Assembly (NCBI GenBank): GCA_026545765.1
Contig: CM048842.1
Coordinates: 48,307,431-48,371,430 of the forward strand
Length of the DNA: 64,000 nucleotides
Source of the DNA: Plantago major
Taxonomy: Eukaryota; Streptophyta; Magnoliopsida; Lamiales; Plantaginaceae
Direction: 5' to 3'
The notes under the pieces are model-generated. The model was not told where the DNA came from. It saw only the letters and a program-made list of their open reading frames with translations, and searched no databases. Shown in pieces: positions 21,394 through 33,072 of this stretch. Within the stretch, counting starts at the first letter, position 1; each line of letters starts with the position of its first letter. A program made the translations under genes and the position numbers.

Positions 21394-21768
21394 TCCATAG
21401 AAATACTGTTGAAGACTTGAAGAGTTGAAGACTTGAAGACTAGTTTATTAGGATGTTTACTTGGAGCTTGGTTACTCCTGTTGTCCTAATTTACTATGTA
21501 GTTTTTGTTGTATTTTTGCTGACTGAGCTAAACCTGTATTATGTATTAAAGTTATCTGTAATCTTTATTTGTAACTTATCTGAAGAACTTACTCTCAGAT
21601 AGTATTCTATAAAAGATAACTTGTCAGCAAAGATCACACCTTGTGATTTGGTTGATGTTTACTTTCTGCACTTAATTAAATAAATTGAAGATCTTAAGAA
21701 AAGATTAAGTGTTGGATTGTTCACTCATCCAGATTTGTAATAGGTAAGATAATCATCGTTGACTGATC
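21394..21768 (+). other. 3' untranslated region of element A
   Basis: Non-coding, AT-rich, with repeated GAAGACTTGAAGA and TATCTGA-type motifs. It has close counterparts at 29057-29407 in D and 55831-56216 in C. Nothing else seen. Confidence 0.6.
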
Positions 21769-21783
21769 AAAAAGGGGGAAATT
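21769..21783 (+). other. polypurine tract of element A
   Basis: AAAAAGGGGGAAATT lies directly before the 3' LTR and is the expected plus-strand primer site. The same tract precedes the 3' LTRs of D (29041-29056, complement) and C (56217-56231). Confidence 0.88.
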
Positions 21784-23524
21784 CGTTGGGAAATTTGTTG
21801 GGAAATTTCTTGAGAAATTTGTTAGGAAATTTTGTTAGATATTTTGTTAAGAAATATCTGTTTAGATTTTGATCAGCAACATGATGACTTATCTTAGTCT
21901 CAGAAAGGTGATTAGTACTCTTGGTTCACTTGAACATTGTAAAAGAGGAAACTCACTAAGTATGATAGTCTAGCTAATCTTGTATAGGATGTTAGGTCTC
22001 AAAATGTAATTTTTATTTTATGAAGAGAAGACCAAGAAGAAGACATCCAAGCAGAACAAGCTCAACAACATTGAAGACTTGAAGAAAGCTGCATAAGATT
22101 ATCGAATCGTTGTTCGAATACCTTAGCCAGATATCTTGAAGAAACGAACAGTTTTTAAACAAACTGTGTCACAAGAGATATCTGAGAAATAAAAGGCCTA
22201 TCTGAAAACAATGAAAGTGTCCACAGATATCTATTCTCAGATACCTTGAGCATTAACCACATTTCTGAAAAAGAAACATTCATTGCAAACAAAGTTGTTT
22301 CAATAAATAAGTGGTATCTGAAGATTGAAGATAAGGACGTGCAAAGAATCAGATAACACTAGTCTCTGATACAAAGCTTAGTTCCGTTGGCACTACAGGA
22401 CAAAAAGTATAGTACAATGCATTTAATGCACAGACAGAGATGTCTGAATAAAAGCAACAGCGACCGAAGAAGAAGACAAAATGCCATAAGATTACTATAC
22501 AGATATCAATAGTTTGAATTTGAGCCTAACGGATACTATTCAAACGGCACTCAAATTCATCTATAAATATCAACACTTAGACTGCTTGAGAAGACACCTT
22601 AGACACACGACATAACTTGAACACGCTGAACGTCTTACTCTCTCAAAGCAACTTACTTACTCACAAAGCTTTATGTTGCAACCAAAGCATTTGATCTTGA
22701 GTAACACTGAAGTTCTAAGTGTCCTGATCCTAAACAAGCATAGCTATCTGTGAAAGAGTTGAAACGAAAAATCAAGTATCTGAGATTCATTCTCTTGAAC
22801 ATTTATCTAAGACTTGGGTCAGTAAAAAGAACAAGATACCATACATTGAAAAGTGTATTAAGTATACTTGATTCACAGAGCTATCTGAATAACTGAATAA
22901 GTTATTAAAGAAGCTCATCTGACAACTCAAACCAAAACCAACACCATAATCTGGTGGAGCAGGAAGTACTTAGTTTGAAAAATCAGGGAATAACTCCAAG
23001 GTTACCGGAGTATAGGAAGTACTTGATTTGGAAAACTAAGGAATAACTCCAAGGTTATTGAGTATAGGAAGTACTTAGCTTGGGAAGCTAGGTAATAACT
23101 CAAAGGTTTCAGAGTACAGGAAGTACTTGGCTGTGAAAGCCGGGGAACAACTCAGGGGGAACATTTGGTTGGGAACCAATTGTTTAAGAATCTTAGAATA
23201 GGATTATTGTAAGGTGAACTCAATTATCTGTTCTAGTGAATTCTAGGTCTCTGATAGACCGAAGTGGATTAGTTGGAGGATGACGCCACCTCCAGATACC
23301 ACTATACTTGCTGTGTTATTTACCTTTCTGTATTTACATTTCAGCAACACACACACACATTTTAACTGTTTCTGCACTTATCTTTATTAAGTCTTCCGCA
23401 CTCTGATTCTAAGTATCAGATATCTATTCAGATATCTGAGAAATAGTTTTTATCGACAAAAGTTTTAAAAGACTATTCACCCCCCCCCCCCTAGTCTTTT
23501 ACTTTGCCGTTATCTGGACCAACA
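21784..23524 (+). repeat. 3' LTR of element A
   Basis: Begins CGTTGGG (TG changed to CG) and ends CCAACA. It matches the 5' LTR over its whole length with few differences, including the four 12-bp tip repeats and the minisatellite; the C run is 12 (23480-23491) instead of 14. Confidence 0.95.
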
Positions 23525-23529
23525 TCATC
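23525..23529. repeat. target site duplication of element A, right copy (TCATC)
   Basis: Exact repeat of 7200-7204 on the other side of element A. Confidence 0.93.
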
Positions 23530-24221
23530 TATACGGACCACTGGAACAGTTTCTGCTACTTGATCTCTGTCTCTCGGAGGTGCTAATCGCGGAACTCCTG
23601 GATGCCTATTATCCCCTTCTTGATACTCTCTCCTTCCATTTGGGCTTCCTTCACCCCGAGCTTGAGAGGTAGATGCCCGCCGGTCTAGAAGGTTTCGCAA
23701 ATCCTCTTGAGGTGGCTGATTCCCTAACCTCTGTTGGATCGACGTTGCCTGTTTCTCGATAATGCAGGCTCTGCTTGAGCAGGAGTAGCCACTGGCGGAG
23801 TGGCTTGCTGAGGATTGGCATTGTTAGACCCCAGGCATCCTTGGATGATCGTGAGCAATCTATCAAACTAAGTCTCACTCAGTCCGAGGTCACTAGTGCG
23901 GACGGTGCGACCATCGGGCATAGTGAACTATTGTCCCGTAGTGGGGCCTTGAGCTTCTGCCGGAGAAGCTCGTACGACCCCTTCTCCATGGCCTGCAGAC
24001 ACAACATTCTCAGGAACAACTCGGACTCCCCTGTGCGGAGCGTCTCCTCTTTCATCTGAGGATGGGCTGGCTGTGCGCCCATCGCTAGGATATCTCCTTC
24101 CTGCGTTCCTTCCAGCCATAGTGATTCTTCGTCCACGGGTGGGCGGACGTCCTCGTGGGCGTGGTGGTGGTGTTCTTGCGCCTGCAGCACTAGTCCGTGT
24201 TGTCCGTCTTGTTCTTGCCAT
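23530..24221 (-). pseudogene. gag: gag N-terminus of gypsy element G
   Basis: On the minus strand an ATG at 24221 follows the PBS by about 40 bases and opens a very Arg/Pro-rich N-terminus (MARTRRTTRTSAAG, PPPRPRGRPPTRG). Frameshifts interrupt it near 23930 and 23700. The last part (DRRASTSQARGEG, PRDRDQVAETVPV) stops at the insertion of element A. The gene continues at 7199, on the other side of A. The high GC content differs from all copia DNA around it. Confidence 0.75.
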
Positions 24222-24259
24222 CAGCTTACCTTAAACACAAAAACTTTTCTGTAAAGCTT

Positions 24260-24275
24260 CCCACAGACGGCGCCA
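24260..24275 (-). other. primer binding site of gypsy element G
   Basis: On the minus strand TGGCGCCGTCTGTGGG lies three bases after the LTR end. The first nine bases fit the 3' end of plant tRNA-Asp; this kind of PBS is common in plant Ty3/gypsy elements. Confidence 0.8.
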
Positions 24276-24278
24276 AAA

Positions 24279-24670
24279 TGTTGAGGGTAAAACCTCGAAC
24301 ACTAACTAAACTATTACAAGTAACCTAATCTAGGATCCGCCTCCTACTTGAAGTCCGAAGCAAGACTGGTCCGAGCTTGTATACCTGAAAGGACTAAGTG
24401 GGGGGGGGGGGGTTAGAATGGGTTACCCGGATTGCCTATGTCAATCCGGTAAGAGACTTTACTCAAGAGAGAGTTGGAAGCTCTCAATGTAATAGTTATG
24501 AGGAAGGTTATGAAATCAAGCAGACTTAGGGATTGTTGCTTTGATATTGCTTATCACTTGGGGATTGTGACTTACCTTAAGGTCTTGGACCTTGTGCTAT
24601 ATTTATAGAGACCATATCTTACAAGATGACTCATAAGATGGTGCCAAGTGTATGCTTCAGATTTGGACAC
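24279..24670 (-). repeat. 5' LTR of gypsy element G, first part
   Basis: Begins TGTTGAGGG on the plus strand (the LTR end CCCTCAACA on the minus strand). It carries a run of 13 G at 24400-24412 and a TATA-like string near 24598. It is interrupted at 24670 by element C and resumes at 57659; the two parts total 929 bp. Confidence 0.85.
24666..24670. repeat. target site duplication of element C, left copy (GACAC)
   Basis: GACAC precedes the TGTTAGG start of C and recurs at 57654-57658 after its 3' LTR. Confidence 0.92.
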
Positions 24671-25198
24671 TGTTAGGAATATCTATTAGTATTTTGATCA
24701 TTCATCACATGTTCTTATCTTTGCCAGAAAGGTGATTAAGTACTCTTAGATCACTTGAACATTGTAAAAGAGGAAATCACTGAGTATGATTAGTCTAGTA
24801 AATCTTGTATTACGATTATAGGTCTCTGAATGTAATTTTTATTTCCAAGAAGACCATTAAGATCAATCCTAGCAATGGAGCTTTTCTGAAGATTACAAGA
24901 CCGGAGATTGCACAAGATTTATGAAGACACCAAGGTTTAGTCTCACTCGGAAAGACTATGTCCTTAATCCTTTCTTAAGTGCATTTAGTTACTTTTGAAA
25001 CATGATTCTGGAACATATGACATCATGAGTATGGAGCATACAAGCCATCAGAAAGGCTCATGTATCCGTTAAGACTAAAGGACAATGAATAGTACTATGC
25101 ATTAAATGCATCGGCAGAAATGCTGGAAAAAGCAAGTCCTCTCTGAAAAAAGAGATAGTGACCTCTGAGTACATAGTTCAAGATATAAACGGATATAA
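24671..25198 (+). repeat. 5' LTR of element C, piece 1
   Basis: Matches 56232-56760. Starts TGTTAGGAATATC and includes GCATTAAATGC near 25101. It stops at the solo LTR insertion, with TATAA (25194-25198) as target duplication. Confidence 0.93.
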
Positions 25199-26831
25199 TG
25201 TTAGGAAATTTGTTAGATATTTTGTTAGAAATATCGGTTTAGATTTTGATCAGCAACATGATGACTTATCTTAGTCTCAGAAAGGTGATTAGTACTCTTG
25301 GTTCGCTTGAACATTGTAAAAGAGGAAACCCACTAAGTATGATAGTCTAGATAATCTTGTATAGTATGTTAGGTTTCAAAATGTAATTTTTATTTGATGA
25401 AGACCAAGAAGAAGACATCCAAGCAGAACAAGTTCAACGACATTCAAGATTTGAAGAAACTGCACAAGATTACTGAAATAGTTTTGCAGATACCTTGGTC
25501 AGATATCTTGAAGACACGAATAGTTTTAAACAAGCTGTGTCACAAGAGATATCTGTGAACTAGAAGGTTTTCTGAAAACCAGGAAAGTGCCCACAGATAT
25601 CTACTCTCAGATACCTTGAGCCTTAACCACATTTCTGAAAAAGAAATATATTGCAACAAAGTTGTTTCAATAAAGTGGTATCTGAAGATTAAAGATAAGG
25701 ACGTGCAAAGAATCAGATAATACTAGTCTCTGATATTGAGCATAGTTCCGTTGGCACTACAGGACAAAAAGTACAGTACAATGCATTTAATACACGGACA
25801 GAGATGTCTAAATAAAAGCAACGGTACCTTCTGAAGAAGAAGACAAACCTACTGCAGTACTATACACAGATATCAATAGTTTGAATTTGAGCCTAACGGA
25901 TACTATTCAACGGCATTCAAATTCATCTATAAATATCAATACTTAGACTATTTGAGAAGACACCTTGAACTCCATAAACTCGCTGAACAACATATTCTCT
26001 CAAGCAAACTACTTATCCTCAAAGATTTCTGTTGCGACCAAAGCTTCTGATCTTAAGTAGCACTAAAGTTCTAAGTGTCCTGATCCTAAACAAGCACTGC
26101 TATCTGTGAAAGAGTTGAATTGAAAGATCAAGTATCTGAGATTCATTCTCTTGAACATTTATCTAAGACTTGGGTCAGTAAAAAGAACAAGATACCATAC
26201 ATTGAAAAGTGTATTAAGTATACTTGATTCACAGAGCTATCTGATTAACTGAAAAGTTATTAAAGAAGCTCATCTGACAACTCAAACCAAAACCAATACC
26301 ATCCTTTGGCGTGGAGTATGTGAAGTACTTAGTTTGAGAAACTAAGGAATAACTCCAAGGTTATTCAAAGACAGAAGTACTTAGCTTGGGAAGCTAGGAA
26401 TAGCTCAAAAGGTTTCGAGTACGAAGTACTTGGTCAGGAAAGCCGGGAACAACTCAGGGGGAACATTTGGTTTGGAACCATTTGTTTAAGGAATCTTAGA
26501 ATAGGATTTTTGTAAGGTGACCTCAATTATCTATTCTAGTGAATTCTAGGTCTTTGGAAGACCGAAGTGGATTAGTTGGAGGATTACGCCACCTCCAGAT
26601 ACCACTATACTTGCTGTGTTATTTACTTCTCTTTACTTACATTTCACCAACACACACACACACTTTAACTGTTTCTGCACTTATCTATCTTAAGTCTTCC
26701 GCGCTCTGAATCTAAGTATCATATATCTACACAGATATCTGAGAAATAGTTTTTATCGACAAAAGTTTTAAAAGACTATTCACCCCCCCCCCCCCCTCTA
26801 GTCTTTTACTTTGCCGTTATCTGGACCAACA
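25199..26831 (+). mobile_element. solo LTR of the A/D family
   Basis: TGTTAGG...CCAACA, 1,633 bp, clearly of the A/D LTR family, flanked by TATAA at 25194-25198 and 26832-26836. No internal region is attached, so an element inserted here and recombined between its LTRs. It carries one copy of the 12-bp tip repeat and a run of 14 C at 26783-26796. Confidence 0.94.
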
Positions 26832-26836
26832 TATAA

Positions 26837-27335
26837 TTTGATAGAGAGCACAACGGATACAATTAAAACGCCTCTCAAATTTATCTATATATATCACACA
26901 CTTAGATGCTTGAAGAAAACACCTTAGAACGCTCTATCTTGCAAACTTACCATCAATCAAAGTATTCTCTCAAGCACTCTACTACCCTTTCTGAAAGCTT
27001 TCTGTTGCTTGAAGAATCACTAGTAGTTCTATGTTGTCCTGAACCTTAACAAGAGATTGTTATTCGTGAAAGAGTTGAACTATCAGATAACCTTTCTGAA
27101 GCTCATTCTCCAGAACGTACATCAATTACTTGGGTTAGTAAAGAGCAGATTGCCATACACTGAACAAGTGTATTAAGTAGTCTTGTTCTATTAGGCTCTC
27201 TGGAAACATAACTGAAAAGTTATACAAGAAGCCTCTCTGACAAACCTTATAACCAACACCATCAAGGCGTGGAGTAGAGGAAGTACTTGATTTGGGAAAT
27301 CAGGGAATAACTCCAAGGTTATCTGAGTAGAGGAA
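26837..27335 (+). repeat. 5' LTR of element C, piece 2
   Basis: Matches 56760-57255 of the 3' LTR, including the CTATATATATC TATA region and the start of the minisatellite. It is cut by element D at AGGAA (27331-27335). Confidence 0.93.
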
Positions 27336-29040
27336 TGTTGGTCCAGATAACGGCAAAGTAAAAGACTAGAGGGGGGGGGGGGGGTGAATAGTCTTTTAAA
27401 ACTTTTGTCGATAAAAACTATTTCTCAGATATCTGAGTAGATATCTGATACTTAGAATCAGAGCGCGGAAGACTTAAGATAGATAAGTGCAGAAACAATT
27501 AAAGTGTGTGTGTGTGTTGCTGAAATCTAAATACAGAAAGGTAAATAACACAGCAAGTATAGTGGTATCTGGAGGTGGCGTAATCCTCCAACTAATCCAC
27601 TTCGGTCTTCCAGAGACCTAGAATTCACTAGAATAGATAATTGAGTTCTCCTTACAAAAATCCTATTCTAAGATTCCTTTAAACAAATGGTTCCCAACCA
27701 AATGTTCCCCGGCTTTCTCAGCCAAGTACTTCCTGTACTCATAAACCTTTTTGAGTTATTCCCTAGCTTCCCAAGCTAAGTACTTCCTATACTCAATAAC
27801 CTTGGAGTTATTCCTTAGTTTGCCAAATCAAGTACTTCCTATACTCCGGTAACCTTGGAGTTATTCCCTGATTTTCCAACCTAAGTACTTCCTGTACTCC
27901 ACGCCAGTTATGGTGTTGGTTTCGGTTTGAGTTGTCAGATGAGCTTCTTTAATAACTTATTCAGTTATTCAGATAGCTATGTGAATCAAGTATACTTAAT
28001 ACACTTTTCACTGTATGGTATCTTGTTCTTTTTACTGACCCAAGTCTTAGATAAGTGTTTAAGAGAATGAATCTCAGATACTTGATCTTTCGTTTCAACT
28101 CTTTCACAGATAGCTATGCTTGTTTAGGATCAGGACACTTAGAACTTCAGTGTTACTCAAGATCAAAAGCTTTGGTCGCAACAGAAAGCTTTGAGGATAA
28201 GTAATTTGCTTTGAGAGAGTAAGATGTTCAGTAAGTTCTGTGTAGTTCAAGGTGTGTTCTCAAGCAATCTAAGTGTTGATATTTATAGATGAATTTGAGT
28301 GCCGTTTGAATAGTATCCGTTAGGCTCAAATTCAAACTATTGATATCTGTGTATAATCAGAAAGGTGTTTTGTCTTCTTCGCAGGTCGCCGCTTGCTGTT
28401 CGTGACATCTCTGTCCGTGCATTAAATGCATTGTACTATACTTTTTGTCCTGTAGTGTCAACGGAACTATGCTTTGTATCAGAGACTAGTATTATCTGAT
28501 TCTTTGCACGTCCTTATCTTCTATCTTCAGATACCACATTTATTGAAACAACTTTGTTTGCAATATATATATATTTCTTTTTCAGAAATGTGGTTAAAGC
28601 ACAAGGTATCTGAGAATAGATATTTGTGGACACTTTCCTTGTTTTCAGATAGACCTTTCATTTCTCTGATATCTCTTGTGACACAGTTTGTTTAAAAACT
28701 ATTTGTGTCTTCAAGATATCTGGCCAAGGTATCTGAAAAACTGTTTCAGTAATCTTGTGCAGTTTCTTCAACTCTTCAATGTCGTTGAGCTTGTTCTGCT
28801 TGGATGTCTTCTTCTTGGTCTTCTCTTCATAAAATAAAAATTACATTTTGAGACCTAACATCCTATACAAGATTAGCTAGACTATCATACTTAGTGGGTT
28901 TCCTCTTTTACAATGTTCAAGTGAACCAAGAGTACTAATCACCTTTCTAAGACTACGATAAGTCATCATGTTGCTGATCAAAATCTAAACAAATATTTCT
29001 AACAAAATATCTAACAAATTTCCTAACAAATTTCCTAACA
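27336..29040 (-). repeat. 3' LTR of element D
   Basis: Plus strand begins TGTTGGTCCAGATAAC and ends TTTCCTAACA. On the element's strand the tip holds two copies of TGTTAGGAAATT against one in the other LTR. G run of 14 at 27371-27384. Differs from the partner LTR by a few short indels of about 8-15 bases. Confidence 0.95.
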
Positions 29041-29056
29041 AATTTCCCCCTTTTTT
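29041..29056 (-). other. polypurine tract of element D
   Basis: Complement of AATTTCCCCCTTTTTT, i.e. a run of A then GGGGG and AAATT directly before the 3' LTR on the minus strand. Confidence 0.87.
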
Positions 29057-29407
29057 GATCAATCTACGATGACTATCTGACCTATTACAAATCTGGATGA
29101 GTGAACAATCCAACACTTAATCTTTTCTTAAGATTTTCAATTCATTCAATTAAGTGCAGAAAGTAAACATCAACCAAATCACAAGGTGTGATCTTTGTTG
29201 ACAAGTTATCTTTTATAGAATACTATCTGAGAGTAAGTTCTTCAGATAAGTTACAAAGAGAGATTACAGATAACTTCAATACATAAAACAATTTAGCTCA
29301 GTCAGCAAAGATACAAAAACTAGTAAATTAGGACAACGGGAGTAACCAAGCTTCAAGTAAACATCCTAATAGACTAGTCTTCAAGTCTTCAAATCTTCAC
29401 AGTAGTT
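29057..29407 (-). other. 3' untranslated region of element D
   Basis: Counterpart of 21394-21768 in A: non-coding, AT-rich, with TATCTGA-type motifs and GAAGACTTGAAG strings. Nothing else visible. Confidence 0.6.
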
Positions 29408-31477
29408 CTACGAATCAGTCTGCAAATTTCCTATCTCCAAACCTTTTGATGTCATCAGAATAATCATAGAGAAGTGTTCTGACGAGCATCTCAGTGTCTC
29501 TGGCAAATCCACAGACCTCTTTGTAGGTTTTGGTAGGATTTTTCTTGACAAAATGTTTGACCCACAGATACTTTCCCACTTCCAGGCATGCTCTATTCTG
29601 ATATCTGAAAGCTTGAAGTATTTGTAGATAATCCTCAAATATCTGATGTCACCCTTGTATTGATCTTCAGTTAGATAGAACGACTCATAGGGTTCCACAG
29701 CGAGTCTTGCTCTTGTGCCTGTTCTTGTGATATTCAGAATTCTGTGCACATCATTTGGCTTTCCATATGGACATTCATCAGAGAGGTCCTTTCTCATGGC
29801 TTCAGCCTTCGACAACTTCAAAATCCAACCAGGCTTTAATGTGATTGGTGTTGATCAAGGTTGGCTTATCTTTTCTCCATGCCATAAGTTGTTTATGGAT
29901 TGGTTCTGGAAATCTTGAATTTACCAGTAGATGCTTAAGTTCCAGAATCCAATAGCCATTTTTCTGATTGACGCACCTGTAGACAGAGGAATCATTGTCA
30001 TACTTAACACACTCTATTTTGGCTTCTTCTGGCCTGAGTGGAAGTTGACTTTGTCTTTGCTTAGCTCTCAGTCTGTTCCTTCTCTGTCTTGAATTCTCTT
30101 TGGGGTTGTTGTTTGAAGAACCACCCTGGATAGACTTGGTATTTCCAGAGGGTGTTTTATTGCTAGGGCTTTGACTATGGGCTCGATTAGGCTTTCAATT
30201 TTTCTTTTCTTGTGAAGAGGAGCTTCATCTTCATCGCTTCTCATCATCATCAAGATTTAATCTTGTGAGAGTTTTGACCTTCTTCTTCATTGCCCAGGGA
30301 CTTGATTTGACCTTCTTCTTCTTCTTCAGAAGATTCATCAATCCCTTTAACTTGTCTTCTCCTTGGAGCCTTGGTACTCCTTGGAGGTTTCTGTGCCATG
30401 GCCCTTGTTACCATTGTAGTTCCTTCAGTGGATTTCTGGGAAGCAGCTACTATTTGCAAAGCAGCTTGGCTTGAGGAGGGTTCATTGATTCTGAGTGGTG
30501 GCTAGGAAGTTTTCATGTTTCTTCTTCCTCTCTGAGCCGCACCAGCTCCAGATTTCTTCTTGTTTTCTTCTCCTTCTTCCCATTCCCCCTGACTTTGAGG
30601 TCCAGATTTGTACACTCTTTCCCCCTTAGTCATTGTTGGCTGACTCAGTCTTATAAAGGAATCTGAGAGAGACTCAAAATGTCCTTGTAAGAGATTGTAG
30701 GCAGTGACCAACTTCTGAAGTTCGGCTTTGAGCTCCTGATTTTGTTTGATAAGTCCATTGTCCTTATCAGTGAGCTCTGCCAATGGGCCTAGGATGGCAT
30801 CTTCTTTTCCAGCAGTGTAACTTGCCTCTTGGAAAGCTTTTTCAGCTAAAGACGCATCATCATCCCTTGTCATTCCCAGATCTTTTTGAGAAATGACTAT
30901 GCTAGTTGTTCTCTGAGTGATGAGCTCAGTGAACCTTTTCATTTCAGAGGGGACGGAGGCAATTACTTCCTTGTTCTGTGAAGACATCTCCTTGTTCAGA
31001 TGAGCCAAGATTGCACTGCTCATGTATTCATGGGAGTGGACATTTGCGCTTTTTGAATATTGCAGGAGCAATCAGCTTCCTTTTCAAGTGAGAAACCGCT
31101 AGATGTTCATTGCGGTGCTCTGCCACAGTCTTGTCTTCTTCATCATCTGAGTAATCAGCCCAGTGATCTTCATCCTCTTGGACATTCTCATCGATTGTAT
31201 CGAGTCCAGCAACCATTTCCGAGATTGGTTTCTTCCCTTTCTGGGAGGAGGATGGTACTTCTTTTGAAGATGATGCAGCCTTAGCATCATGCTTGACTTC
31301 AGATACTTCTTCAGTATCGAGTTCTTTGGTGATATCATGCACAGCATCCTGTAGCTCTTTAACCTCAGAGTAAGCAATCATTTCTTGTAAGTATTGATCT
31401 TGTAGTTGATCAAGCTTGTCTCTGGATATAGCTATTTGATCTTCCAGTTGAAGATGGAGCTGTTGTTCTTCTTCCAA
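29408..31477 (-). pseudogene. env-position gene of element D, C-terminal part (broken)
   Basis: Counterpart of 19326-21393. Pieces read at 31477-31028 (coiled coil start EEEQQLHLQLEDQI), 31071-30502 (TSIVISQKDLGM, KAFQEASYTAGKEDAIL), 30459-30068 (charged KR-rich tail) and 29821-29408 (PYESFYLTEDQYK, IRIEHAWKWE). Frameshifts lie near 31040, 30500, 30250 and 29830. No membrane segment. Confidence 0.63.
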
Positions 31478-31670
31478 CAGTTGTCTGAGTTGAGCAGTTC
31501 TGGTTTGAGTGTTTAATATTTTCTGATTGGTTTCTTCAGAAGATGGATGAGTAGATTTCTGAGGAGATGGACACGGAGATTTCTGTGAAGTCTTCTCAGT
31601 GTGCTTTTCAGCAGCTGAGGCATCATTTCTTAGCGAAATTCCTCCGGTCCCTGGTGCAGGGGCATCATCA

Positions 31671-32189
31671 TCATCCTTTTGTCATGTCATCCTTTTGGTG
31701 ATGGTCAGTGGGAGGTTCATCGAAGTCATTTTCGTTTATCTCTTCCTCCTCATCATCTTCAGATACAAGATTGATCACTTCAGGAATAGTGATCTTCTGC
31801 CCATTAACCTCTTCTTGTTCAGAAGGTATAAATTGCAGAGTTTGGGGCAGAACTGGCTTGAAAGCCATCTGTAATCTTGTCTGACCATCTGCCTGTTCAA
31901 AGGCTTGTATCAAACTGTGCGCCACTTCTTTGGAGAAATCCTTATGCAATAGAGTCGCAACTGTGTACTGTTCGGTAGGGAACATTGCATGGATATATGT
32001 CTCCAAGTCAAGAGCTCGTGCTCGTCTATTTGGTTGATCTGTGATTCTCAATATTTCAGAGAGATCAGAGTACCTTAACCTTTGCCATTTCTTGAAGCAT
32101 TGAATATGCTTTGGCAGGGTGTGAGCTTTGAAGAAGGGAAGTAGGTCCCTTGTCTCAACATTGGGAGCCTACTTGGCACTTGTTTGAGC
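31671..32189 (-). pseudogene. env-position gene of element D, exon 6 first part
   Basis: Starts at the intron 5 acceptor (32189 on the minus strand). After a TAG at about 32170 it reads the conserved block (DLLPFFKAHTLP, then ETYIHAMFPTEQYTV and VNGQKITIPEVINLVSED) down to 31671. Equivalent to 18572-19255 in A. Confidence 0.6.
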
Positions 32190-33072
32190 CTGAAAGAAAG
32201 AGTTTTGAGTGAGCTTCAAAACTTTTGTAGATATCTGAGTAGAAGTGTAGTTTAGTTTCTGAGTTACCTGAGTAAGTACTTCAGGCTCAGAGACTTGTGC
32301 TACTGAGACAATTGGTGTCTCAGATATCTTGTTCTGAGGCGGAGACTTGGAAGTCTGGTCCTCATCAACCTTTCTTTCTTGAACCTGAGAATTAAAATTA
32401 TCACAATACTTAGGAAATTTTATCAAGAAAACATTAGATGACAAATCCGATATCGGAGAGGTCAATTACCTCCATGGGAGGCTCAGATATTTGTCTCTCA
32501 GAGACTTGTGCAGTCTCTGGAATCTTTTCTTGTGATGAAGGCCTTGATGCCTCATCAATTTCCATAGGTGCAGGGGATGTCGCAACTCTGTCCCCTTGCA
32601 CTTCTACTTCTGAGTGAGCCTGTGAGTAGAACGTATTGAGTAATTTAGAAGAAGTTTGAGATAACCCAAGGTGAAGAATTTTTGTCACTGATTTTCATAT
32701 ACCTTTATACTGGAAGGCTCAATGATCTGTTCTTCAGAAACCTTGTCGGTTTCTGGGTTTTCTTCTGGCATTTCTGCCTTATCTTCCTCTTTCTCAGTTG
32801 GAGCCTGTTAGAAACATTCATTTTAATGATTAAGCACATAAACATATAAATGAAGAAGTGATATCTTAAGAATCCATTATTACCTGTGGCACAGGCTCAG
32901 ATATCTTAAGAGGCGAGGTTGAGGGAACCTCCTTCTCAGTTTCTGAGGTAAGCTTTTCAGCTTCCTCTTGTTTTTGTGTTTCTAACTCAGCCTGTAATAA
33001 AGAATTTCTATAAATAACAAGATGTACAAGCATAAAAATTTTCACAAGATAAGAGTTAAACCGGTCAGCTAC
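32190..33072 (-). other. five introns and four in-frame exons in the env-position gene of D
   Basis: On the minus strand introns lie at 33072-32992 (81 nt), 32883-32805 (79), 32702-32620 (83), 32469-32385 (85) and 32267-32190 (78), all GT-AG. Exons between are 108, 102, 150 and 117 nt. Exon sequences align closely with A, whereas introns 2-4 differ in length and contain stops (for example the TAA after GTCATC in intron 4). The same positions and phase as in A. Confidence 0.78.

Larger units (their letters stand above)
7205..23524 (+). mobile_element. full-length Ty1/copia element A, SIRE/Maximus-like with env-position ORF (16.3 kb)
   Basis: Both LTRs, PBS, PPT and a perfect 5-bp target duplication are present. 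Coding order is gag, long Gag spacer, protease, integrase, RT-RNase H, then hairpin array, leader and env-position region. Order PR-IN-RT-RH and the initiator-Met PBS define Ty1/copia; the extra ORF after pol and long gag fit the SIRE/Maximus lineage. The two LTRs differ only at scattered sites by eye, so insertion looks recent, yet gag, protease, integrase and env all carry frameshifts or stops. Same family as element D and the solo LTR at 25199-26831. Confidence 0.96.

Noticed and set aside
23775..24059. plus-strand ORF opposite the gypsy gag start
   Set aside because: Antisense shadow of the GC-rich gag N-terminus.
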